Notes: generated by a model not told the origin, from the sequence alone. DNA of 64,000 bases from Ahaetulla prasina (GCF_028640845.1 NC_080543.1:94105825-94169824); one strand, 5' to 3'. Counted from the first letter of the stretch, positions 32,386-45,417 are shown. Program-made: numbers and translations.

Positions 32386-34375
32386 TATTCACAATTTCCC
32401 TTTCATTATTACTTATTCATAGCATCTAAATGTGATACATAGAACTAAATATTTCATTTTGTATTTAATTCTTTAGTCCAGAAGGCAATTCTCAAGAACG
32501 TCATTTTCTTTTCATAAAATCCCATTCAGTTATGTAGCACAATGGTTAAAGAGATGTAATAAAACAGTTCTATTGATTTTTGCTGGCTTTGTGACCTATC
32601 CAAAAGAGGGAGAATGTGATTTTGAATACACTTGCAAATGATGGACCGTAACACTACAGCCAAGAAAGACCTATAATTTGGGGCATTTATTTTTAGGGTT
32701 GTATTTTGAAGAATGATATGGGTTTGATAGCTATGAGAATGGAAACAGAGCAAAGTCAAAAAAAAGAAAATGAAAAGCTTTCCAGGTTTTTTGACAGGGT
32801 TTTTTAACAAATAGTTTGAAGTCTTTTTTTCCCTCCTTTCCTTTTAAAGGGAAAAGGCTCAAGAAACTGGGAAACAGCCAAAGCACACATGGGAAATACC
32901 GTGGCATTGATTATATACCATAAAGAGATTATTTTGTTAATGAATTACTTTTTTTATAATTTTGAAGCGCAGTTATGTTGTGAAAGTAAATGGATGTAAG
33001 AAGTGTTCTCTACCAAAGAAGCCACATTTCAGTCCCTATTTTAGACTTGCTAAATTCAGAGCGTATGTACAATTCTCACTGGGAAATAAACCCCAAATGT
33101 TTTACTTCAAGAGAGAAATCTTGTCAATTCTCATTAATTACTAGGACGCTAGCACTAACACTTCTCTGTAAATCAAGCTGACCTTGAATTTAAAATTTCT
33201 TGCAAACTAATTTCCAGGAAGAAATTCATATACTAATAAAAGAACATCTTGCTTGACCCTACCCCAAATTCACAAAAATGAAACTGTAAATGCATAAAAG
33301 AGAGGTTAGAATCTGAATAGCCCTTATAATGTTTTACTGTTTTTCCCTTGAATAGCTTGTTCTATGCTTCATCACATGTCATTGCATATGCTTTCAAAGC
33401 TCCATTCCATGACCAAAATGAATTGCAAAGATGCCCACATCAAAAGGCGCCATAAAATCATTCAGCTGGTTCTTTGGGTTTTGGAAACCATATGTGAAGA
33501 CTATATGGCATCCCCACTGCACTTTATGTTCCCTTGATGGACAGACAGTATAGGGATCTCTATGAATCTTGATTTTTGAAAAGAGTCCAATAATCATTCT
33601 GCAGTTGCTAATTAGTATAGCTCTTTTGCTACAATAGGGAGGGAGAGAGGGAGGGAGGATAATAGATGTCAATAGTAGTTTAGGGTAGAGTTCTAAAGGG
33701 TAGGGATAGCACACAGAAGAAGTCTGGTAAGATGGAGATATGCTTCAGAATATTCATCACAAAACTGAGAAAAAATTAGCATCCTTTTAGCAAATCTGAT
33801 TAATGGACCGCAGAATTTTAGCTGTTGATCAGCCAATGAGTTTGGGAGGATAGTGTTTGAGTTGGAATCCAATGTATCTTTTGCAGAGTCAAACATGATA
33901 GCTTATCACTAGCAATGGGAAGAATGTGTGGTAAAAGATCAGTCAATTTTTCAGATGCAGAAGGTTGCCTTAGTAAGTAGCAATCGTAGCTTATCTTGAT
34001 GTTCCAGCACATTAAGCAGGTTAGTATTTGGATGGAGAAACATTAGAGAATTCCACAGCTTTTAAGTAGACTGTAGATTAAAAATAATATCCTCCCAGAA
34101 GAAGGCAATGACTACTCTCATCCATAAAGCTGGCAACAAACTTGCATGAATGCCATTCAAGGAATGAAGCCTGATTCATGATGTTATCTTTTAGAGAGGG
34201 GTGTTCTAGTGAATTAGAAAGTGCCATCTTTATTACCAGCAATAAGCAGTATTTTATTATTAAATTTATATGCTACCTATATTGCTGAGCACCAAGGGTT
34301 ATACCAGAAGAGTGCAAAGGTCACACATGCAAACATGCACATTTACACATAAAGATACACAACTCCATACACATA
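32386..34375. other. Unannotated stretch with weak minus-strand frames
   Basis: Minus-strand frames at 33394-33714 (106 codons) and 33818-34012 (64 codons) are adjacent and could be pieces of one decayed LINE protein, but no motif confirms this. GGGA-rich sequence lies at 33640-33660. Confidence 0.3.
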
Positions 34376-34588
34376 GAACATAGAATATCAGTTGTAAGAG
34401 GCCTTGAAAGTCTTCTAGTCCAATCCCCTGCTCAAGCAGGAGATTCTATACCATTTCAGACTGCTGGCTGTCCAGTCTCTTAAAAGCCTCCAGTGATGGA
34501 GCACCCACAATTTCTGAAGGCAAGTTCTTACACTGGTTAATTGTTTATATGGTCAGGAAATTTCCCCTTAGTCCTAGGTTAGATCTTT
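34376..34588 (-). mobile_element. CR1 LINE 3' fragment
   Basis: The minus strand ends GGGGATTGGACTAGAAGACT followed by TTCAAGGCCTCTTACAACTGATATTCTATG, the CR1 3' end. Upstream it has GCCTCCAGTGATGGAGC and ATTTCCTGACC, matching 61205-61390. 5'-truncated; it abuts the next LINE. Confidence 0.88.
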
Positions 34589-34614
34589 AGGCTTTAAGAG
34601 TTGTAAACTTAATC

Positions 34615-34947
34615 TTGCATAGCTTCTTCTCCAGAAAGATTACACTACTAACCAGAGCATATAAAACATTTGCTAGACCAATTCTTGAATACAGCTCGAC
34701 TGTCTGGAACCCACACCTCATTTCAGACATTAATACAATTGAGCGTGTCCAGAAATATTTTACAAGAAGAGTTCTCTACTCCTCTGTTTACAACAAAATA
34801 TCTTATGCCACCAGGCTTGAAATCCTGGGTTTAGAAAATTTAGAACTACGCTGCCTTCGACATGACCTGAATTTAACTCATAGAATCATCTGTTACAATG
34901 TCTTTCCTGTTGAAGACTACTTCAGCTTCAATTGCAACAATACATGA
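34615..34947 (+). pseudogene. LINE RT-protein C-terminal region
   Basis: LLTRAYKTFARPILEYSS, then DINTIERVQKYFTRRVL and ATRLEILGLENLELRCLR are the thumb/connection segment shared by the family, related to the LE.VQR.FT.R motif of Jockey-group LINEs. The frame ends early at a TGA in place of CGA at about 34945. The RT core is absent. Confidence 0.85.
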
Positions 34948-35290
34948 GCACACAATAGATTTAAGCTTAATGTGAACTGCTCCAATCTTGATTGCAGAAA
35001 ATATGACTTCAGTAACAGAGTTGTTCTCTGCCTGGAATGCACTACCCGACTCTGTGGTCTCTTCCCAAAATCCCCAAAGCTTTAACCAAAGACTATCTAC
35101 TATTGACCTCACCCCATTCCTAAGAGGTCTGTAAGGGGCATGCATAAGAGCGCCAGCGTGCCTACCGTTCCTGTCCTAATGTTCCCTTTGATTGTATCCA
35201 ATTCATATAGTTATTTCATGCTTATGCTTATATATATATATGCTTATATATCGTATAGTTATTTCTTGCTTATGCTTATATATACTGTTG

Positions 35291-35297
35291 TGACAAA

Positions 35298-35360
<63 letters not shown>

Positions 35361-35362
35361 AT
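35291..35362. repeat. (AAAT)n microsatellite, LINE tail
   Basis: About 18 AAAT units forming the 3' tail of the LINE. Confidence 0.95.
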
Positions 35363-35548
35363 AGATCTCTCTTTGATTAGCTCCCATCCATGTTTCTTGT
35401 CTTGCCTTCAGGAGCTTTGGAAAATAGATTGACATTCTTAAATACATACCACTGCAGTAAAAGGGAAGTTCATATTCCCCATTGGCAGTAAATCAAATCA
35501 AAGAGGTCTTTAGCCACAATACGGCAAAGCTAAATTCAATAGCAACAT
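35363..35548. other. Unannotated spacer
   Basis: Nothing recognised. Confidence 0.4.
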
Positions 35549-35700
35549 GGCAAGAATAGAATAGAATAGAATAGAATTTTTATTGGCCAAGTGTGATTGG
35601 ATACACAAGGAATTTGTCTTGGTGCATATGCTCTCAGTGTACATAAAAGAAAAGATACGTTCATCAAGGTACAACATTTCAACATAAGCCCAAATTACAG
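35549..35700 (-). mobile_element. CR1 3' end with (ATTCT)n tail
   Basis: The left edge is AATAGAATAGAATAG (tail) followed by TTTTTATTGGCCAAGTGTGATT, the complement of the 3' end at 36850-36973. Only the 3' UTR is present. Confidence 0.9.
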
Positions 35701-36059
35701 CAAGTAATTTGGGGTTATTAAACTTTGCAATCCAGATAATTTGCTCACTCTGTTTCAACTTTGATGAACTTTCTGCTTTTCTTGGGGAGGCGGGAGTTGA
35801 TGGCTTTTTCTAAATCTTGGTTATTTGGTATAATTTTGTGAAAATCCTATAAGCTGTGGACAAAATATGACAGTAATGCTGACAATGACAATGGCAACCC
35901 TTAGTTAATAAATTCTTAGTTTTTATTGCAGTTCTGGAATTATAAAAATATCAAGAAAAATTCATGTCAAAGGCCAGTCATGTGGCTGGAGTCTAGCTTA
36001 TATCTAGTGAGGAACTTATCCCAATCCTTATTTGCAGTTGCAATAGCACTTAGACTTTC
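35701..36059. other. Unannotated spacer between two CR1 copies
   Basis: Nothing recognised. Confidence 0.4.
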
Positions 36060-36119
36060 ATACTGCTTCATAGTATGTAAGACAACATAGACAACACAGT
36101 ATCAACAGTAGAAACCTTC

Positions 36120-36582
36120 AAATTTCTAGGTTTACCATATCGCAAGATCTAAAATGAACAACTCACATCAAAAACATCATCAAAAAAGGACAACAAAGAA
36201 TATTCTTTCTGTGCCAACTCAGAAAGCTCAAACTGCCCAAGGAGATGCTGATCCAGTTCTACAGAGGAATTATTGAGTTTGTCATTTGCACCTCTATAAC
36301 TATCTGGTTTGGTTCTGCAACCCAATAAGACAGACACAGACTTCAGAGGATAATTAGAACTGCAGAAAAAACAATTGCTATCAACCTGCCTTCCATTGAG
36401 GACCTGTATACTGCACGAATCAAGAAGAGGGCTGTGAAAATATTTACAGATCCCTCACATCCTGGACATAAACTGTTTCAACTCCTACCCTCAAACCGAC
36501 GCTATAGAGCACTGCACACCAGAACAACTAGTCACAAGAACAGTTTTTACCCGAAGGCCATCACTCTGCTAAACAAATAATT
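36120..36582 (+). pseudogene. CR1-like RT-protein C-terminal region
   Basis: In frame: GTTEIVEF-like segment, then ITIWFGSATQ, a stop, then LQRIIRTAEKTI..LPSIEDLYTARIKKRAVKI, DPSHPGHKLFQLLPSNRRYRALHTR and HKNSFYPKAITLLNK. These are the conserved C-terminal blocks of this CR1-like group. One internal stop (after ATQ) and no RT core. It ends at TAA near 36580. Confidence 0.85.
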
Positions 36583-36911
36583 CCCTCAACGCTGTCAAAC
36601 TTTTTACTAAATCTGCACTATTAATCTTCTCATCGTTCCCATCACCCATCTCCTTCCACTTATGACGGTATGACTGTAACTTTGTTGCTTGTATCCTTAC
36701 GATTTATACTGATATTGTTTCCTGATTGCTTATTTGTACCCCATGACTATCATTAAGTGTTGTATCATTAAGTGTTAAATTTATATCCTATGACTATCAT
36801 TAAGTGTTGTAAGTTTTGTACCTTGATGAAGGTATCTTTTCTTTTATGTACACTGAGAATATATGCACCAAGATAAATTCCTTGTGTGTCCAATCACACT
36901 TGGCCAATAAA

Positions 36912-36973
36912 ATTCTATTCTATTCTATTCTATTCTATTCTATTCTATTCTATTCTATTCTATTCTATTCTAT
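36912..36973. repeat. (ATTCT)n microsatellite, CR1 tail
   Basis: About 12 perfect ATTCT units continuing directly from the CR1 3' end. Confidence 0.97.
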
Positions 36974-37168
36974 AGTGCTTTTACAGCCCACTCTAAGCAG
37001 TTTACAGAGTCAGCATATTGCCCCTAACAATCTGGCTCCTCATTTTACCCACCTCAGAAGGATGGAAGGCTGAGTCAACTCTGAACCGGTGAGATTTGAA
37101 CTGCTGAACTGCAGCTAGCAGTCAGCTGAAATAGCCTGCAGTACTGCACTGTGCCACCTCAGCTCATT
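36974..37168 (-). mobile_element. tRNA-derived SINE with L2/CR1-type body
   Basis: The minus strand has GAGCTGAGGTGGCACAGTGCAG (A-box region), GCAGTTCAAATCTC (B box), GACTCAGCCTTCCATCCTTC and GGTAAAATGAGGAGCCAG. It lies directly against the CR1 microsatellite. Same family as 7935-8155. Confidence 0.87.
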
Positions 37169-37679
37169 CCATACAAAATAGTCTTCCAGCATAAAATAAT
37201 TTCCTGAAGTTTTTGTAAGTAGGATATAATTGTGATGGGTATGAATGAATGCATATTAGTTAAGGAAGATAATTAGTCACAGGTAATAAAACAAGTGTGC
37301 AATACATTCAGACTTGGTGTTCTGAAGGCCAAACCACACTGGTGTGTATCAGATATTAGTATTTTTATCACCCTATCTTGTTATCCTTTCACCTCTTTTT
37401 GATCTATTTATAAAGGCCTTTAAGTGAGTGGGCTGATTGTCAACTGATTTAATATTTTATTCCAGTGCAGTGCAATTTTTAAAGATAAACAGTTTTTCTC
37501 ACTCCTTCAAACCTTAATTGTTTTCTGACTCAATATAAAACAACAATAATAGGCTTTTGTGATTTTTGTATTATATAACTTTTATTTATGTTGTCTGTTT
37601 ATTTTGTTACAAATATAATACAAGAGTCTTAGGCTTCTGCTATTAGATGTAATAAAATGTTATTAAATTGAGAAAACAT
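37169..37679. other. AT-rich unannotated stretch
   Basis: Nothing recognised. Confidence 0.5.
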
Positions 37680-37691
37680 CTTTAAATTATA

Positions 37692-38034
37692 AAGATAAAG
37701 CACATATGTGCTAGTTGTTGCTGACTCTAGGGGGCGGTGCTCATCTCCATTTCAAAGCCGAAAAGCCAGTGCTGTCCGAAGACGTCTCCGTGGTCATGTG
37801 GCCGGATGACTCAACGCCAAAGGTGCACAGAACACTGTTACCTTCCCACCAAGGTGGTCCCAATTTTTTTCTACTTGCATTTTTAGGTGCTTTCAAAACT
37901 GCTAGGTCGGCAGAAGCTGGGACAAGTAACGGGAGCTCACCCCGTTACACAGCAGCACTAGGGATTCGAACCGCCGAGCTGCCGACCTTTCGATCAACAA
38001 GCTCAACGTCCTAGCCCCTGAGCCACCACGTCCC
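37692..38034 (-). mobile_element. Sauria-type SINE with 12-bp target duplication
   Basis: CTTTAAATTATA flanks it at 37680-37691 and 38035-38046. The minus strand has GGGGACGTGGTGGCTCAGGG, the B box GCGGTTCGAATCCC, and the 3' end CCCCCTAGAGTCAGCAACAAC, like BovB. Complete, non-coding and polymerase III-driven by family precedent. Confidence 0.93.
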
Positions 38035-38046
38035 CTTTAAATTATA

Positions 38047-40478
38047 CATGTCATTAATTTCAGGTAGCATTAATTTACAAATTACTAGACACCCATTTTT
38101 TGTTATTGTTGTTGGAAAGTGTTAGAGTTTGCAGCAATTCAACCAGCACACAAGTAAATATTTCAACACAATTCATTTATATAAAAAACTTCTTTATATA
38201 CAATAATATAAAGCATGTTGTGTACACACACACAGAGAGAGAGATCAATCAAGCTAAGCCACGACCAGGCTCCGAGCCATTTGAATCACCAAACAGTCCC
38301 CATTGCCTGACCTGTTACTAGGTCTATTCCAATTAATGAACTCTTATACACTGACAGAAAGTCTATACCAAGCTAAAGGAGCATGGTAAATTTAAGTAAA
38401 TACAAATAGTTCCAGAATTCCATACCTTCATTTCTGTTGTATTTATCATATTATCATATTAGTTTAGTAAACTTCTCTCTGTCCTTTACTGAAAAAACCC
38501 CTTGAGAAATATGCATAACATTTATTAGTGTACTATCTGAAATAAAGGATGGCATTTAACATGGTGCACAGTGATTGCTTTCCCATTTATCTCTTGTTCA
38601 TTGGGATGTTTTTCAGTAAATTCTTAGTCATCTCAGATACAAATACCCAGAGTATTGCTGTACAGATATTTTCAGATGCAATAATATCCTTGAGATACAG
38701 ATTGATTGGTACGCATATAGCCTTGCATTTATTTCACACTGAAAAATAACTTCTGTTTTATTAGCATTGCCTAAGTCAGGATTTTTCAGACTCTGCACTG
38801 CTCTGATATCCTAAAATAATAGATTAATTTTGAATAAGCACACGCATACACAAATACACAGAGAGAGGGTGAATAAAAACTAATGAGTTTGGTCCAAGCT
38901 TTCTTTTCTGCTTTGCTTGGACAAGCCAACAGCTGGCATAATCATACAGAGCAAAAGAAAATTCTGACAATGATCCATCTTTCAATGTACAAGCCATCTG
39001 GGCTAGTTCCTTACTGTATCCTTTCTCAAAATATCTTTTCATACATTCAGCGGAGAACTATAAATATTTTGCAAAAGATCTGAAAGTACCATTTGGATGT
39101 GGATTACAAACAGTGGTTTTCCCTAAACCTAGATAGCTATGATTGCTTTTTGGAGTCTTTGAACTTATAATCATTTGAAAACTGTTTTCCATTATTCATA
39201 CTGATATTAATAATCAGATAATGTATTTTTGCTCTAATTCATACCTCCAGAAAATATAAATGTACAAATATGAGACTATCATTAAGGAAAAGTCTTACTG
39301 AGAGTCCTGGCTGATAGTGATGGGCTATTAACATAGCTTCTGAAGTTTTTTTCTTGTAGAAAGTCCTTGATCCTAGAGGATTCCTGAAAACAAGACTCGC
39401 TGGTGATCTATTAGCAAATAATCACAGCCAAGTCTGTTGCATACAGGTGGTATGTTTCTGAAGAAAAGCAAGAAAACCTCCCAAAACTATTTCTTGCTGT
39501 ATGAATGTGGCCACAAAAGCTTCATTCTGAGTTAAATTTAAACCTTTAAACCTTCCCAGATGCTGAAGCAGGAGGTACATACACTGCAAAGCTGTCCACT
39601 ATCACCTTGATTGCAAATGAAGCATTTGCAATGAGTTGGCAAGCTGCTTCACCTACTTCCACTTGGTGCATACGGTCATCAGAGGTGGCATGGGGAACTG
39701 TTTCCCACTCATTTAAAATGAAGATGGTACAGTAGAAGCGCTAACTATCTTGCTTGAATTATTGTGGGGAACAAAAGTGACCAAGGCTTGTATTCTCTAT
39801 GTGCATACACAATCTAACCAGAACAGAAGGTACAAAAAGACAGGAAAAATGGGAATGAGGGAACCAAAGCCAGGCCTGGCACAGCTGAATGATGAGTCGA
39901 GGTCTTGTTCCAGAGGTTTACAACCATTTCTCCCTTTTACCTTGTGTTTACAATTGGTAGAAAGAAATTATGCAAATGAGGCACTGGAAAGCATGGAAGC
40001 ATTTCAGCTTTTGAAAATAGGATTGAGTCTTGAGCATAGCCAGAATCCTGTCAAACCAAACTGTTACTCTGCCTGTACCAGCACTTGTCCAGACATAATA
40101 GGAACAAATAATAAAATCAAGCTTATTTGAACAATCTCTTTCTCCAAATTGTGACCCCTTTCCCTCAAATTTGTCCCCTGGTTTAAGACCCACTGATATG
40201 CCTCTAAGGCTATAAATTTAAGCAAAGACTTTTTAACCATTCCTCCTAGGAAGGTAAAACTGACCATACTATAATTCCTAGCTTTGCTACAAGATGTTAC
40301 AGAATAATGTATTTCCTTTACCTTATCAAAGGCATTCAGTCTACAAGGCCTATTTAGAGCTGTACAAACCTTTCTCTCCGCCTGCTTTTTAAAATAATAT
40401 GGCCCTTTCCTTTCTGTTTTCCTTGCTGAAGATGTTTCTAGCCATGCCTAGCTTCTAGGAAACTGACATTCTATGCTA
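38047..40478. other. AT-rich unannotated stretch
   Basis: A short CACACAGAGAGAG tract lies at 38225-38244. The 126-codon frame at 39750-40130 has no identifiable domain and is probably chance. Confidence 0.45.
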
Positions 40479-40615
40479 CCGTGTTTCCCCGAAAATAAGT
40501 CCCTGTCTTATTCTTTTTTGAACCCTGAAATAAGCGCTTGGCCTTATTGCCGTGCACTCAAAAGCCCGATTTGGCTTATTATCAGGGGATGTCTTATTTT
40601 GGGGGAAACAGGGGA
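40479..40615. mobile_element. Short TA-site MITE, CCGTGTTTCCCC family
   Basis: CCGTGTTTCCCCGAAAATAAG at the left pairs with CTTATTTTGGGGGAAACA at the right. TA flanks both ends (40477-40478 and 40616-40617). About 137 bp, non-coding. A Tc1/mariner-like origin is inferred. Confidence 0.8.
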
Positions 40616-40617
40616 TA

Positions 40618-43171
40618 AGCTAAATAATTAAAAAAAAATTCTAGGCCCATTAGTTAATAGTTGGGGGATACAAGTTATTTGATTAGAGACTGTATCCAGA
40701 TTAAGGGATTATTTTGCCATCCTTTGATATCAGATCATTTTCTATTAGTTAGCAAACATATTTAGCTATATTTGACCCGCACCTATACTTGTACTTATGC
40801 CTATATCTAAGTTTGTCACTGTGCCATGCCTCCCATTCTGACAAGTTTTTGTTTGAGCTGTGTAAATGCAATAAATATTTAAACAAAAATACAGGTTAAT
40901 AAATCAGTTGTTATTAACAAATCAAACAATTGTCTCATTGAAAGCTACATGAATAATGAAAATAAATTCAAGAGTAAATAACTGGTAGAAAAAGTTTCTT
41001 CTTTGATTAAATGAATATAAATAATATTCAAATTGCCAAAGTCTTCCCGACCCCAAACACAAACTTAGCCTTGAATGGAGTCAATGAGATGGAGAGAGGA
41101 GAAAATTCGTCTGTCTGATCTGACACTTCTGGACTGTAAGATTCAGGATCATGAAAATTGCTCTATTGGAGGAAAAGGATCATCATCATCAAAAGCTGGA
41201 ATGTTTTGTAGCTGGCAAACAAAATCAGGTGTCACATTTTCTGACTAACAAATTGTATTAAAAGGAATTTGTGAAAGTATTTTAAGATTATTTTCAATGT
41301 AAGACTGAACAGGAGGTATGAGTTTTTATTTCCCTGAATAAAAAATAATTGTCTTCAGTGATCAGATAAATTAGTCAGATCTTCCCCAATCACAAAAATG
41401 TCATTATTTCCCTGAAAGGAGTTTAAAACTCATACATCTTTGGAGGCACTGCAAAATTTCTTAAGGCAATTACAACATTCAAGAGATTGACTTCACATAA
41501 TAGACTGTAATCTTCTGGGTTTTTCCTTAAAAAAACCTTAATTCATTCTGTATCACATACATTATAGAAACATACAGCCTACAATTCAGTTAATTAACCT
41601 TTGTTTTGTGCTACTCTAAGCCTTCCAATAGCTTCTTCCTTATGCTCTTTATGTTGCCATTTTTTTCAATCGGTATAAAAAAAAAGAATTCCTTCTCACG
41701 TAGAAGTAATTATTAGCAAGCTAAAAAGGGAATCCCTGAGTGAAATGTTTATAGCATCAAGATGGCAGTTGTAGGTGTATGGAATTCAAAATGCCTCATC
41801 AAGGTGTATAGTTATTATAGCTTGATTAAATGGATGTTTATGTTCCATCTTAAAAGCCTTGTAGGTTAACCAAGTTCAGAAGTGTTCTTTGAAATTGGGA
41901 AATCTTTTTTTCAAGTTATCTCAGCATATTTAGGTGGAAGTCAGGTGAAAATAAAAAAAGAGTAAGTTTTCAAAATGAAAGATGCTTTCACCAACTGATT
42001 TTAATATTCTGTCCTCCTTTTACTTCATTACACAATATATTTCTATTAATTTTAATCACGGAAATGGAGACTTCCATCTATCCATTTCATCATGAAAGGT
42101 TTTTTTCCCCCAGAAAGTATGTCTTCAAATAATGCATAGAGGAGAGTTCTGTAATATGTCCATTTCAAACATCACAACTAGATCACATTCCTCTCCTAGA
42201 TATAATTTATATAAATTAAATAAATTAACACAAATTATTCCAGTCTGGTTTATCAAACAACAGTTTTGCACTGAAGTCTAAATACTCCTTTGTCCATTGT
42301 ATCCAAAAATCTGCTAAAACAAGGATATATAAACTCAAGATTTTATCTAAGGCTGATTTTTGAATAAATGTACTTCTCTTAGTTCTCCTAAACTTACACC
42401 ACACATTGGTGTGAAAATCATGACTACCAACACAGCAGGTTTGGTGCTATATTTTTCTGCTGCACTTTCTGAACAGTAGTTGTATCTGGAGCAATTACTG
42501 TCCATAAAAGTGTTTCACACCCAGCATTGAATACTGCAAGTTATACAAGCCACTATACAATCACAGTTAAAATGCAAAGAGAAGTATTTAGTTAAGGGAT
42601 AGTAGAAAATGGAAAAAAACAATCGTGCAATGTCTGCATTGTCTATGAGCTATGATAACACTAGTTTCAGAGTGATATATTTAAGAAGTATCTTTTTTTC
42701 TCCTCAAAACTTTATTAGATTTAGAAAATACAAAAAAGCAAAGAAAGAGGGAGAGGTACAGAAAAAGAAAAAGTGTGGTGTGCAGACAAAAAGCCAAAGA
42801 AAAATAACTTCCTACTGTCTTCGATACAGATTAAAACCTAAAAATCAATGACCCCTTGAACTAAAATAAACCGTATCAGTTCTATCATCATAAACAAATC
42901 TAATCATCAAAACTCAAGATTAAAATTCCATTTCTTTCATTTTCAAATCAGTTTCCTTAGCTCTTCAATTTTACTATTCATTCTTTCATTAGGGATACAG
43001 GTGAGTCCTTCCATCTCTGTGCATAGCAAAGTCTTGCAGTTGTCATATATAAGAACAAAGTTCCGTGCTTTTTTTCCCAGATCCGTTTATCCCTCAAACT
43101 TAAAAGAAAAGTCTCTGGCTTCAGTTGTACATTCAGTTTATAATTTCTTTCTAGAGAAATATAATTTCTTT
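40618..43171. other. AT-rich unannotated stretch
   Basis: No gene recognised. From 42695 the minus strand could be a retroelement 3' end, since ATCTAATAAAGTTTTGAGGAG is a plausible polyadenylation region followed by a purine-rich tract, but I cannot classify it. Confidence 0.4.
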
Positions 43172-43895
43172 CTAGAGCCCCTTTCTAGACCGGGATGCCT
43201 TATGCACGGTCACTCACGCCCTCATCACTTCTCGCCTGGACTACTGCAATGCTCTCTACATGGGGCTCCCCTTGGGGAGCACCTGGAGGCTTCAGTTGGT
43301 CCAGAATGCAGCTGCGCGGGTGATAGAGGCTCCCATATAACACCACTCGTGGCTCCCATATAACACCAATCCTGCGCAGACTGCACTGGCTACCTGTGGT
43401 CTTCCGGGTGCACTTCAAGGTGTTGGTTATCACCTTTAAAGCGCTCCATGGCATAGGACCGGGATATCTTCGGGACCGCCTTCTGCTACCCATGCCTCCC
43501 ACCGACCGGTATGCTCCCATAGAGAGGGTCTCCTCAGGGTGCCGTCAGCCAAACAGTGTCGGCTGGCGACCCCCAGGGGGAGAGCCTTCTCTGTGGGGGC
43601 ACCTACCCTCTGGAACGAGCTTCCCCCAGGACTTCAACAACTTCCTGACCTCCGGACTTTTCGCCGCGAGCTGAAAACATACCTATTCTTCCGAGCAGGA
43701 CTGGCTTAATAGGGGTTTTTAATTCGTTTTAAATGGGGTTTATTTTTATATTATGTATTTTATATTTAAATTTAGGCATATGGAATAAGTTTTTTAAATA
43801 GTTTTTATTGTAATATATTGTATGGTTTTACTTGGCTGTTCACCGCCCTGAGTCCTTCGGGAGAAGGGTGGTATAAAAATTAAAATATTATTATT

Positions 43896-43964
<69 letters not shown>

Positions 43965-43965
43965 A
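43172..43965 (+). mobile_element. L2 LINE 3' end with (ATT)n tail
   Basis: The translated region has HALITSRLDYCNALYMGLP and LQLVQNAAARVI, the L2 C-terminal hallmark, then further blocks through to GAGCTGAAAACATACCTATTC. The 3' UTR carries CACCGCCCTGAGTCCTTCGGG, GAGAAGGGTGG and TATAAAAATT. The copy is GC-rich, 5'-truncated and broken by a small tandem duplication of CTCCCATATAACACCA at 43331-43368. Confidence 0.93.
43888..43962. repeat. (ATT)n microsatellite, L2 tail
   Basis: About 24 ATT units with one ATC interruption, attached to the L2 3' end. Confidence 0.95.
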
Positions 43966-45417
43966 TTGTCTGAGTTAAAATACTGTACATATTTGATTCC
44001 AATATGTCTTAGCTTTCTTACATGTCCACTAAAGGTTGCATAAGAAGTAGCCTACTAAAGCTGTTCAGAATATATAACAAAGGCATGTTGTGGCACTTTT
44101 AACAGTGAAACCATGTGTTGTAGCACACTCTTATTCCTTCCAGCCCAATGAAATGTTGGAAGGAAATCATGCAAAGGGTACTTGGCCATCAGCTGGATAC
44201 AGTAAATATCCAAAAATAGATCAAAACAGGACTAAATGTGATGTAGTGAAGAAGAAGGCAACAGAAATAAAATTGGATTGTAGAGAAGAACATCCAGGGG
44301 GAAAAAAGAATCCCCAATGCATATTTTGCAAGAAGTTGAGTAGCAGTTTGAAATGCTATAGTTCCTTATGAGCATTTTAAAGAGGTTGACCTTCAGGTTG
44401 CCACTTTTAAATAAAGACCCCAGGGTAATGTAGAAAAACATAACATCAAATTTAACTTCCATCCAGCTAAGATTTGAATCGTAGCAAAATTGGCTTTGGA
44501 TATAAAGAAAACAAGGAATCCTGAATTCTCCATATTTAATTAAAATATACAAAAATGGTTGACAAGACCCTTGAACATTATCTGTAGAATCATGTTTGGT
44601 TTCTGGTTTTTTTTAAAGTGCTCCAGAAGTACCTTTATATTTTGGAGGTTTTTCATGGGTTACGATACAGAGCTAAGGTAATACATGAAATTTATGAATA
44701 CAATAGATCATTTTGTCTACAAAACCCCAGCAATTAGCAATGCAATGTATTATTTCTCCCTCAGGCACAATTAGACTAGGAATCAAATTAATCTCAGCAG
44801 TGAAATGTGTCTGGCAAAAACTGATTTCACTGTAAGAAAGAACAAATTGGAGATAAAAAATATTCATTAACTCATTTTAAACTGAAATCTAAAAATGGAA
44901 GACTGGTGTATTACAAACTAATTTAACTGCTTTGGAGATCTATCTAACTGTAAGTGCCACAACTTTTCTCAAGTATTATAGGAATGCTCACTTATGAGCA
45001 ATTAATTAAATTTATTTTAAAATCAAGACATTTTATAATCTGAGTTTGCTTATACCACATCTTTTAATTTGAGCAAGAAAATAAGTAAGTCTATCCAGTA
45101 GAAATATATACGGTCCCACTCAGCAGGAGAATGAGCATTAAGCATAAGCAGAACTTGCTTAGAATGTTTTAAAGTAAATTAAAGCAATACATACCATTAC
45201 TGTATATTTCCTATTACCACTGTTTTTATTCACTAGAACTGAGCTCCATTTTTTCTGAAAGTACCTTTTGGAGAAAGATTCTAGCATTTTTCATTTTTTT
45301 ATCCAACAGAAGTCCTTTTTACCAAGTATGGTATTCAGAATGTATTTCTTAACTATCAGAATGCACAAAAATGTTATTTGTAAATGGCCAATTGCATGTT
45401 TTCTTCATTCATGGCTT
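43966..45417. other. AT-rich unannotated stretch
   Basis: Nothing recognised. Frames at 44090-44371 and 44232-44552 are on opposite strands and lack domains. Confidence 0.45.

Larger units (their letters stand above)
34591..35362 (+). mobile_element. LINE 3' end, (AAAT)n-tailed family
   Basis: It starts within the coding region (CTTAATCTTGCATAGCTTCTTCTCC), contains a 110-codon frame (34615-34947), a 3' UTR with GGGGCATGCATAAGAGCGCC, a tandem duplication of an ATAGTTATTTC..GCTTATGCTTATATA unit, and a long (AAAT)n tail. It is about 95 percent like 54886-55637 by eye, so both are relatively recent. Confidence 0.92.
36060..36973 (+). mobile_element. CR1-like LINE 3' portion with (ATTCT)n tail
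   Basis: The C-terminal coding part (36120-36582) is followed by a 3' UTR containing CACTTGGCCAATAAAATTC and a long ATTCT array. This type of tail is known from snake CR1-L3 elements, which seed AATAG-type microsatellites. A tandem repeat TATGACTATCATTAAGTGTTG lies in the UTR (36740-36805). Confidence 0.9.

Noticed and set aside
35259..35447. Minus-strand frame with YLFIYLFIYL
   Set aside because: Antisense of the (AAAT)n LINE tail.
39750..40130. 126-codon plus-strand frame considered as a host exon
   Set aside because: No domain, no splice-site context, and mixed composition like the surrounding non-coding DNA.
43200..43520. 106-codon minus-strand frame
   Set aside because: Antisense of the L2 coding region; the plus strand carries the L2 landmarks.
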